NCBI GenBank assembly: GCA_963792875.1
Contig: CAWBXV010000006.1
Location: 558,001-622,000, forward strand
Origin: JAHEGP01 sp963792875
Lineage (GTDB): Bacteria; Pseudomonadota; Gammaproteobacteria; Pseudomonadales; JAHEGP01
DNA length: 64,000 nt
Reading direction: 5' to 3'
Under the pieces are notes generated by a model. That model searched no databases, was not told the origin of the DNA, and worked only from the letters and a program-made list of their open reading frames with translations. The translations under genes were made by a program, and so were the position numbers. Shown piece after piece: positions 10,547 through 18,337 of this stretch; the first letter of the stretch is position 1; every line of letters begins with the position of its first letter.

Positions 10547-11188
10547 GTGCATCAGGAAGAGCAACTCTCGCAGGATACGTCGGTCTGGCCCGTCTTTGGC
10601 GATCTCATGGCGGGCCTGGTGGGCGTGTTCGTGCTGCTGCTGGTGTGGACGCTGGGCCTGCAGCTCGATCTGGCCCAGGCGCTGCAGGACGAGACCCGCA
10701 AGCGCCAGAGCGAGGAGCAGCGGCGCGTGGCGCTGGAGCAGGCGCTGGCCGACGACCCCCTCGCCGCGGGTCGGGTGACGCTGCGCGACGGGCGCATCGG
10801 CATCAGCGGCAGCGTGCTGTTCGCCTCCAATTCCGCCGCGCTCCAGCCCCAGGGCCGGGCGCTGCTGCAGGCGCTGGTCGGCCCCCTGCGCGTCTATGTG
10901 GGCGAGCGCGAGGAGCTGTTGATGGTCAGCGGCTTCACCGACGACCGCCCCATCCACGAGGGCAACCGCAGCTTTTCTGACAACTGGGAGCTGTCGGCCG
11001 AGCGGGCGCTCACCGTCACGCGCGCCCTCATCGACGAGGGGATGCCGCCGGCGCGGGTATTTGCCGCGGCCTTCGGCGCACAGCAGCCGGTGGCGGCAAA
11101 CCTGGATGACGCGGGCCGCTCCCGCAATCGCCGCGTGGAGATAGCGACGGTGCCGCGACTGCGCGTCGAGCATGCCGCCGATGACTGA
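10547..11188 (+). CDS. OmpA/MotB/ZorB-like peptidoglycan-binding stator subunit
   Basis: A 213-residue protein starting at GTG two bases after the DUF802 stop; an in-frame upstream extension overlaps DUF802 and is rejected. A single transmembrane helix (about 21-40) is preceded by Asp19 in the context FGDLMAGLVGVF. This corresponds to the ion-carrying aspartate at the start of the MotB/ZorB helix. A short helical linker follows, then an OmpA-like peptidoglycan-binding domain (about 85-200) with FASNSAAL, GFTDDRP (129-135), NWELSAERA and RNRRVEI (193-199), including the Asp and Arg that bind diaminopimelate in the family. With DUF802 it would form an ion-driven complex anchored in the wall. 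Confidence 0.88.
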   Translation: MHQEEQLSQDTSVWPVFGDLMAGLVGVFVLLLVWTLGLQLDLAQALQDETRKRQSEEQRRVALEQALADDPLAAGRVTLRDGRIGISGSVLFASNSAALQPQGRALLQALVGPLRVYVGEREELLMVSGFTDDRPIHEGNRSFSDNWELSAERALTVTRALIDEGMPPARVFAAAFGAQQPVAANLDDAGRSRNRRVEIATVPRLRVEHAADD

Positions 11189-11990
11189 GGGACAGGCGCG
11201 GGCGACGTCATCGCAGGGCACGCTGCCCGAGCAGGTGGCGGCGCTGGCTGCCGCCGGTGCCGACCGCTTCGATGCGGTTCGCTTCCGCTACATCGAGGCC
11301 ATGGTGGCGCGCGCCGGGCGCCAGCGCGCCCCCGTCGCCAGGCTGCTGGAGGCGCGGGTGGAGCAGGCCCTGCAGCGCTATCGCGACGACTTCGCCGCGG
11401 CGCAGGTGCAGGCGGCGGGCCTGGCGGGACAGCTGCAGGCCCAATATCCCGCTGCGACCGGGGAGATACATCGGCTCTATGAGGCCGGGGCGTTCGGCGC
11501 GCTGGCGGCACTGGGGCGGAGGCTGGGGCGCGGCGGAGCGTCTGACGCGCTGACCGGGCTGCGCGAACGGCTGCGGCCGCTGCCGGCGGAGGCGTCCGAC
11601 GAGGGTCTGCGCTTCGAGGACCTGCTGCACCGGCAGGAAGCGGTGCTGACCGGCGCCGCGTCCCGTGGCGGGGGCGTGCAGGAGGGGGCCCCCGCGGCCG
11701 ACTGCAGCGGCGAGCTGAGGGCGATGCGGCGCTGTCGGGAGAGCGCGCTCAAGCGCGGCGCCGAGCGCCGCGTGGCCCAGGCCAGGGAGCACTGCCCGCA
11801 GGACTCGGGGCCGCTCAATGCCTGCCGCCTGGCAACCCGCTCGCTGGCGATCATGCGCGAGGTGTCGCCGCAGTACCTGCACCGCTTCGTCGCCTACTTC
11901 GACACCCTGCTGTGGCTTGAACAGGCCGACGCGCAGTCGCAGGCAGCCTTGCCCCGCAAGGCCGCCGGCAGGGCGCCCAGGGCGAGATAG
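11172..11990 (+). CDS. DUF2894 family protein, last gene of stator-like operon
   Basis: A 272-residue protein with no signal peptide or membrane helix. The N-terminal half is helical (FDAVRFRYIEAMVARA at about 33-48, followed by an Ala/Gln-rich helix). The C-terminal third contains RATRSLA-type sequence and ends near YLHRFVAYFDTLLWLEQADAQ, characteristic of DUF2894. Its start overlaps the OmpA-like stop by 17 bases, indicating translational coupling and a stoichiometric relation. It is probably cytoplasmic. Its position in a fixed four-gene set makes it a candidate accessory or effector component of the DUF802/OmpA complex. Function unknown. Confidence 0.8.
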   Translation: MPPMTEGQARATSSQGTLPEQVAALAAAGADRFDAVRFRYIEAMVARAGRQRAPVARLLEARVEQALQRYRDDFAAAQVQAAGLAGQLQAQYPAATGEIHRLYEAGAFGALAALGRRLGRGGASDALTGLRERLRPLPAEASDEGLRFEDLLHRQEAVLTGAASRGGGVQEGAPAADCSGELRAMRRCRESALKRGAERRVAQAREHCPQDSGPLNACRLATRSLAIMREVSPQYLHRFVAYFDTLLWLEQADAQSQAALPRKAAGRAPRAR

Positions 11991-12149
11991 CGCGTTGTCG
12001 GCCCTTGCGGGCCCGGCTGGTGGCGGCGTTTCCCGGCGTCGACAGGCGCGCACGGGGGCATTCCGGGCAGGATAATGAGGGTATTGCTTTGTGTCGCGGG
12101 AACGAAGAAAATCCCGGCCTTCATTCACGCGAGGCTCCTGTTTGGCACC

Positions 12150-12668
12150 ATGACGACGGTCTCTGACGATGTCTCTGAATCCCCCGGTTGGCTGTCTCAG
12201 CGCACCTGGTTTGAACTGCGTGACTCCGGTACGCACGGCCTGGGCGTCTATGCCCTGCGGGCGTTGCCAGCGGGCATTCCCCTGTTTGCAATGGGCGGAC
12301 CCACGCGGCGGGGTCACGAGCTGGCGCCTGGAGAGCGGGCGCTGCAGGTTGGCGAAGACCTCTGGATAGTCGAGGACGCCGCCGCCAACCATCCGGAAAA
12401 CTTTCTCAACCACCACTGCGCCCCGAACATGGGATTTGTCGAGGGCGACCTGGTGCTCTGGAGCCTGCGCCCGATTCGGGCCGGCGAGGAGCTGACCTGG
12501 GACTATTCCAGCAGCATCGACGAGGCCGGCTGGTATCTCGATTGCGGCTGCGGCCATGTCAACTGCCGTGGCAGGGTCGTCGGGTTCCACGCATTGACTC
12601 ACGCCGAGCGCGGGCGGCTCATGCCCGTCGCCCTGCGGTGGCTGCGTCGGCGCTACGGCCTGCCGTAG
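12150..12668 (+). CDS. SET-domain protein (putative protein lysine methyltransferase)
   Basis: A 172-residue protein from ATG 12150. An in-frame ATG at 12075 would add 25 residues that lack family character. The SET-domain motifs are present in order: GLGVYA at 30-35, NHHCAPN at 87-93 (the NHSCxPN motif that binds S-adenosylmethionine), ELTWDY at 114-119 (the catalytic tyrosine motif), and a post-SET zinc cluster CGCGHVNCRG at 132-141. The domain is therefore complete and likely active. Bacterial SET proteins methylate lysines of ribosomal or other proteins; the substrate here is unknown. The gene stands alone, about 160 bases after the DUF2894 gene. Confidence 0.85.
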   Translation: MTTVSDDVSESPGWLSQRTWFELRDSGTHGLGVYALRALPAGIPLFAMGGPTRRGHELAPGERALQVGEDLWIVEDAAANHPENFLNHHCAPNMGFVEGDLVLWSLRPIRAGEELTWDYSSSIDEAGWYLDCGCGHVNCRGRVVGFHALTHAERGRLMPVALRWLRRRYGLP

Positions 12669-12833
12669 CAGGCATCATGACTGTCCCCATCGCAACGCTC
12701 GGGCATTACCTTGGGACCTTTGAGAAGACAGCCAGGCGGGACCACATTGAGGAGGGCACACCGGCGGCGGCTGGCGCAGAATTAGTGCCCGGACAGGGTC
12801 AGGACCTGTCAGATCATCCGGGCATGGGCCAGG

Positions 12834-13427
12834 TTACTCCTGGCAAAAGGCAAGCGATGACGTGATGCCCATAATTTCCGGCAGCCGGTTATTCGAAGCG
12901 CGAAGCACGGACCAGTAACGACCGCCACCCCGCGATGGCTTCTGGTAGCTGGCAATCACATTGTCATTCACCACCCAGGCCTCAAGTATTTTTACCCCGC
13001 ATTGAAGGTTTACCCTGGGAATGTGTAAGTCTTCGTCTTTTTCTATACCACAGGCATACCTCTGCTGGTTGGCGCTCTCGATTGATATCTGCAGTAGGCC
13101 GCGGCTGATGACCCTGTTGCCCGATCCGTCATCGAAACTTTCGGTATACGTCGCGGCAGGGTTATAGTTGCTTTCAGGGCGCGCCATCGCGGATAACAGC
13201 CCCACCCAGAATCTGCTCCTGTGGAGCGCGTCAAGGTTTGCGTAGTTTGGGCAAAATGAAGTGACGTCTGTCGGGATCCTTTGAGGCAGCGAAGATTGTA
13301 TGACGGCTTCTTCAGTGGCGGTGGTCCAGGCACAGTCTTCATTTACTTGGCGCCATGAAGCATAGTCGTCGCACGCCATGACCGGCGTAACGGCCAGTAG
13401 CCCCGAGAAAATCAGCAATGCCCGCAT
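12834..13427 (-). CDS. Secreted lysozyme/transglycosylase-like protein
   Basis: A 197-residue protein with a signal peptide ending near VMA-CDD (cleavage at about residue 18). The ATG at 13427 has AAGGGAG placed eight bases upstream; a longer in-frame extension lacks this. The mature part has the layout of the lysozyme-like superfamily: a helix ending in RPESNYNP with candidate catalytic Glu85, then GLLQIS at 110-115, equivalent to the G-L-M-Q-I motif of lytic transglycosylases. Six cysteines (19, 32, 59, 126, 143, 195) suggest three disulfides, consistent with extracytoplasmic folding. Substrate is presumably peptidoglycan. The role (wall turnover or attack on competitors) is not shown by context. 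Confidence 0.7.
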   Translation of the reverse strand: MRALLIFSGLLAVTPVMACDDYASWRQVNEDCAWTTATEEAVIQSSLPQRIPTDVTSFCPNYANLDALHRSRFWVGLLSAMARPESNYNPAATYTESFDDGSGNRVISRGLLQISIESANQQRYACGIEKDEDLHIPRVNLQCGVKILEAWVVNDNVIASYQKPSRGGGRYWSVLRASNNRLPEIMGITSSLAFCQE

Positions 13428-13857
13428 ACCGGTCGCTCCCTTGTTCGGGCCCCGCGCGCAGTAGACAGCAGGCGCGGCATAATCACCGGATCTGCCTGCC
13501 GTCAACCCGCCGGGGCGTTGCCCATGAGCCCATCGCAGCGCTTGCTGCAACTCCAGCATACCATTTTGCGGGCCCGCCGCATGCCCCGAGCGGGCACGCT
13601 GCTGTGGCTTGGGTCAAGGCGATGGGTCTGTGGACCACCCGGATGCTGTTTGAGCATCGGTTATGCCAGCGCACCGCCTGCGCCGTCCCTGACGGACCTG
13701 GACGACGATGGCCTGCGGAGGTGGGGGCGCAGGGCGCGTGGCTGTTCGGGCTGGCGGCACCGGCAGCGGTGCGGCGATACTGCATCGCGGTGGCCGGGTT
13801 GCCTGCGTGGCCGTGGCGGTCGAGGGCGCCGCTCCGCCCGGAGCAAGGAGCGATAGG
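13428..13857. other. Intergenic region without a supported gene
   Basis: 430 bases between two divergently transcribed genes. Several short frames are open because of high GC content, but none shows recognisable protein sequence or a good ribosome binding site except the AAGGAG that serves the gene starting at 13858. It presumably holds the promoters of both flanking genes. I could not identify convincing -35/-10 pairs. Confidence 0.5.
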
Positions 13858-14481
13858 ATGGCACCGACCCGCGTAGTCATATTTGCCAAGGCCCCGCTGG
13901 CTGGCCTCGCCAAGACGCGCCTGATTCCCGCGCTGGGGATGGCGGGCTCGGCGGCCTTGGCTGCACGGCTGCTGCAGCACGCGCTGCTGCAGGCCGTCGA
14001 GGCAGATATCGGCCCCGTGGAACTGTGTGCTGCCCCCACGGCGCGCCATCCCATCTGGGATCGGCTGGCCATCCCCGAGGGCGTTGCCCGCTCCGAGCAG
14101 GGCGATGGCGACCTGGGACGGCGGCTGGCCCGGGCCGCACAGCGGATCGTCGGCGGCGGCGAGAAGCTGCTGCTCATGGGCACCGACTGTCCGGCGCTGA
14201 CGAGCGTGCGGCTGCGGCTGGCGGCCGCTGCGCTGTGTGAGCACGACGCCAGTCTCATCCCCGCCACCGATGGCGGCTATGCCCTGCTGGGTTTGCGCCG
14301 CTACCATGCCGATCTGTTCACCGCCATGCCCTGGAGCACCGCCGACGTGGCGCAGCTGACGCGGCAGCGCATCGCGGCCTTGGGCTGGTCTCTGACAGAG
14401 CTGAGTCCGCTGCATGACATCGACGAGCCGCAGGACCTGCAATGGCTGCCGGCCGGCTGGCTCTCCCGCGGCAGCCTGTAG
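13858..14481 (+). CDS. TIGR04282/DUF2064 family glycosyltransferase-like protein
   Basis: A 207-residue single-domain protein of the DUF2064 family, related in fold to nucleotide-sugar transferases. Visible motifs are FAKAPLAGLAKTRL at 8-21 (nucleotide-binding loop), MGTDCPAL at about 103-110 (the acidic metal-binding motif) and ATDGGYALLGL at about 133-143. The start was chosen because AAGGAG lies seven bases upstream of ATG 13858 and the family N-terminus begins here; an open extension upstream is not conserved sequence. Some relatives act in arsenosugar synthesis, but no arsenic genes are nearby, so the substrate is left open. Confidence 0.85.
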   Translation: MAPTRVVIFAKAPLAGLAKTRLIPALGMAGSAALAARLLQHALLQAVEADIGPVELCAAPTARHPIWDRLAIPEGVARSEQGDGDLGRRLARAAQRIVGGGEKLLLMGTDCPALTSVRLRLAAAALCEHDASLIPATDGGYALLGLRRYHADLFTAMPWSTADVAQLTRQRIAALGWSLTELSPLHDIDEPQDLQWLPAGWLSRGSL

Positions 14482-14606
14482 AACGCCCCCGCCGCGTCCC
14501 GTTCTGCATACTGTAATCCGCGTTCCGGGTGTCGTTCCCGTCGGGCACAGTGGTCGCAGGCGCGTTGAGGTATGATGCCGGTGGGGCCTGGTGGCACGTC
14601 ACAGCG

Positions 14607-15075
14607 CCGGCCGGCGCCCCGGCTGCGACCGATGGTCGATAGCGGTCGCAGGCCGTCGCTGCCGGGTCGACTGCGATCTTCGATGCTGGTGTGGGGGAGT
14701 ATGGTGGGCCCAGCAGGACTTGATCCGGCCGGCGCCCCGGCTGCGACCGATGGCCGATAGGTCGCAGGCCGTCGCTGCCGGGTCGACTGCGATCGCTGAT
14801 GCTGGTGTGGGGGAGTATGGTGGGCCCAGCAGGACTTGATCCGGCCGGCGCCCCGGCTGCGACCGATGGCCGATCGCGGTCGCAGGCCGTCGCTGCCGGG
14901 TCGACTGCGATCTTCGATGCTGGTGTGGGGGAGTATGGTGGGCCCAGCAGGACTTGATCCGGCCGGCGCCCCGGCTGCGACCGATGGCCGATCGCGGTCG
15001 CAGGCCGTCGCTGTCGGGTCGACTGCGATCGCTGATGCTGGTGTGGGGGAGTATGGTGGGCCCAGCAGGACTTGA
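14607..15075. repeat. About four tandem 118-bp repeats derived from the 3' part of tRNA-Ile2
   Basis: Four direct repeat units begin at 14607, 14725, 14841 and 14959 (periods 118, 116 and 118). Each ends with the same 22 bases as the 3' end of the adjacent tRNA gene, from the T-loop to CCA; copies of that segment start at 14702, 14818, 14936 and, in the tRNA itself, 15054. Units 1 and 3 share CTTCGATGC where units 2 and 4 have CGCTGATGC, so a two-unit block was probably duplicated. Each unit also holds GTCGACTGC and CTGCGACC, both present in the tRNA in the same order. The array lies downstream of the tRNA in its direction of transcription and would be part of its primary transcript. Confidence 0.9.
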
Positions 15076-15130
15076 ACCTGCGACCAATCGATTATGAGTC
15101 GACTGCTCTAACCAACTGAGCTATGGGCCC
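15054..15130 (-). tRNA. tRNA-Ile (anticodon CAT, lysidine-modified minor isoleucine tRNA)
   Basis: A 77-base tRNA with encoded CCA. The seven-base acceptor stem pairs GGGCCCA with TGGGCCC, the D-arm contains AGCTCAGTTGGTTAGAGC, the anticodon loop reads CTCATAA, and the T-loop TTCAAGT is flanked by GCAGG/CCTGC. The anticodon CAT could mean Met. The overall sequence, however, closely follows E. coli ileX (GCAGTCGACTCATAATCG, then TTGGTCGCAGGTTC), so this is the AUA-reading tRNA-Ile2 whose C34 is converted to lysidine by TilS. Its 3' end is copied in the tandem repeats downstream. Confidence 0.95.
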
Positions 15131-15183
15131 CGCGTTCGCCTCTGGCGGATGATGGTCGGCGGGCAAGCCGTCTACGCGGCCGC

Positions 15184-15189
15184 ATTATA
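15184..15189 (-). promoter_or_regulatory. -10 element of the tRNA-Ile2 promoter
   Basis: On the minus strand a perfect TATAAT lies about 54 bases upstream of the mature tRNA 5' end. It is followed by a GC-only discriminator (GCGGCCGCG), the pattern of growth-rate-controlled stable RNA promoters. The same octamer GCGGCCGC flanks both sides of the hexamer. No good -35 hexamer is visible at 16-18 bases (TAGCGC is the best). Confidence 0.55.
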
Positions 15190-15239
15190 GCGGCCGCTGG
15201 GTGATTGCGCTACCTCGGGTGGGCGGCGGGCTGCTGGCG

Positions 15240-16205
15240 CTACTGCACGATGTCGGGCTCGTCCCACATGCCCTCGAACAGCGCCGTGGAGAGGTAGCGC
15301 TCGGCGGAGTCGGGCAGCACCACCACGATGTTCTTGCCCTGGTGCTGCGGCTGGCGCGATACCCGGTCGGCCACGGCCATGGCGGCGCCGCAGGAGATGC
15401 CGGCCAGAATGCCCTCCTGCTGCATCAGTTTGTGGGCCCAGGCCATGGCGTCTTCGCTGGTGACCTGTTCCACCTGGTCGACCAGGTCCAGGTCGAGGTT
15501 GTCGGGCAGGAAGCCGGCGCCGATGCCCTGGATCTTATGGGGCGCGTGGGTGTGCTGGGTGCCGGCCTTGGCGGCGGTGATCACCGTGGTGGTGGAGGGC
15601 TCCACGGCCACGGTGGTGATGGCCTTGCCGCAGGTGTGCTTGATATAGCGCGATATGCCGGTCAGGGTGCCACCGGTGCCGACGCCGCACACCAGCACGT
15701 CGATGGCGCCGTCGGTGTCGCGCCAGATTTCGGGGCCGGTGGTGTCCTCGTGGATGCGGGGGTTGGCCGGGTTGCTGAACTGCTGGGGCATGAAGTAGCG
15801 CGCCGGGTCGGTGGCGGCGATCTCCTCGGCCTTGGCGATGGCGGCCGGCATGCCCTTGCTGCCGTCGGTGAGCACCAGCTTGGCGCCCAGCGCCTTGAGC
15901 ACGCGGCGCCGCTCCAGGCTCATGGTGCTGGGCATGGTCAGGGTGATGGCATAGCCGCGGGCGGCGGCCACGAAGGCCAGGGCGATGCCCGTATTGCCGC
16001 TGGTGGGCTCGATGATCTCCATGCCGGGCTTGAGCCGACCGCTCTGCTCGGCATCCCACACCATGCTGGCGCCGATGCGGCACTTGACCGAATAGGCCGG
16101 GTTGCGGCCTTCGATCTTGGCGGAGATGTTGCCGTCGCTGATGCGTTGAATCTTAACGAGGGGCGTGTTGCCGATGGAGTAGCTGTTGTCGTCGAGAATG
16201 GGCAT
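15240..16205 (-). CDS. cysK: Cysteine synthase A (O-acetylserine sulfhydrylase)
   Basis: A 321-residue PLP enzyme that makes cysteine from O-acetylserine and sulfide. ATG 16205 gives MPILDDNSYSIGNTPLVKI, the usual CysK N-terminus; an open upstream extension overlaps rpoD and is rejected. The PLP lysine lies in YSVKCRIGASM at about 39-49. The substrate-binding loop is EPTSGNTGIA, and the phosphate-binding GVGTGGTLTG lies at about 176-185. Length fits the family. The neighbours are rpoD (upstream, same strand, 122 bases) and the tRNA; nothing links it to other sulfur genes here. Confidence 0.95.
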   Translation of the reverse strand: MPILDDNSYSIGNTPLVKIQRISDGNISAKIEGRNPAYSVKCRIGASMVWDAEQSGRLKPGMEIIEPTSGNTGIALAFVAAARGYAITLTMPSTMSLERRRVLKALGAKLVLTDGSKGMPAAIAKAEEIAATDPARYFMPQQFSNPANPRIHEDTTGPEIWRDTDGAIDVLVCGVGTGGTLTGISRYIKHTCGKAITTVAVEPSTTTVITAAKAGTQHTHAPHKIQGIGAGFLPDNLDLDLVDQVEQVTSEDAMAWAHKLMQQEGILAGISCGAAMAVADRVSRQPQHQGKNIVVVLPDSAERYLSTALFEGMWDEPDIVQ

Positions 16206-16280
16206 GGCGCGTGACTGTCCGTATCCGGGGAGAGTTGCTCTAAAGCCTAAGCGGAATGCATCGCCCTGTCCAGAGACGGC

Positions 16281-16302
16281 GACGCCGGCGGGTGCCGGCG
16301 TC
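16281..16302 (-). terminator. Strong GC hairpin downstream of rpoD
   Basis: A perfect nine-base stem (GACGCCGGC/GCCGGCGTC) with a short loop lies between the rpoD stop and cysK. No T-run follows on the minus strand, so it is not a classical intrinsic terminator. It may stabilise the rpoD 3' end or weaken read-through into cysK. Confidence 0.4.
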
Positions 16303-16327
16303 GGTGGGGGAGTGCACGGGGTCCGGC

Positions 16328-18207
<1,880 letters not shown>

Positions 18208-18337
18208 ATTGCTCTCGATCCCGTGACGATGGCAGAAAAAAAGCGTAGCTACGCATGATAGCACAGATGCCTAATATGGGGCTCTAGGCAAATTTTTACA
18301 GGGCTGGCGGCGATAATCTGCGCTGATTTTTGCTTAG

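Noticed and set aside
7788..11990. Canonical Zorya defence system
   Set aside because: The ZorA/ZorB-like pair is present, but no ZorC, ZorD helicase or ZorE nuclease is found; DUF3348 and DUF2894 are different proteins.
14607..15075. CRISPR-like array
   Set aside because: Units are 118 bp and nearly identical along their whole length, with no short repeat plus variable spacer structure, and no cas genes are nearby.
15131..15239. Integrase attachment site with an associated mobile element at the tRNA
   Set aside because: Although tRNA 3' copies can mark att sites, there is no integrase gene or cargo between the copies; the spacing is a tandem array of short units.
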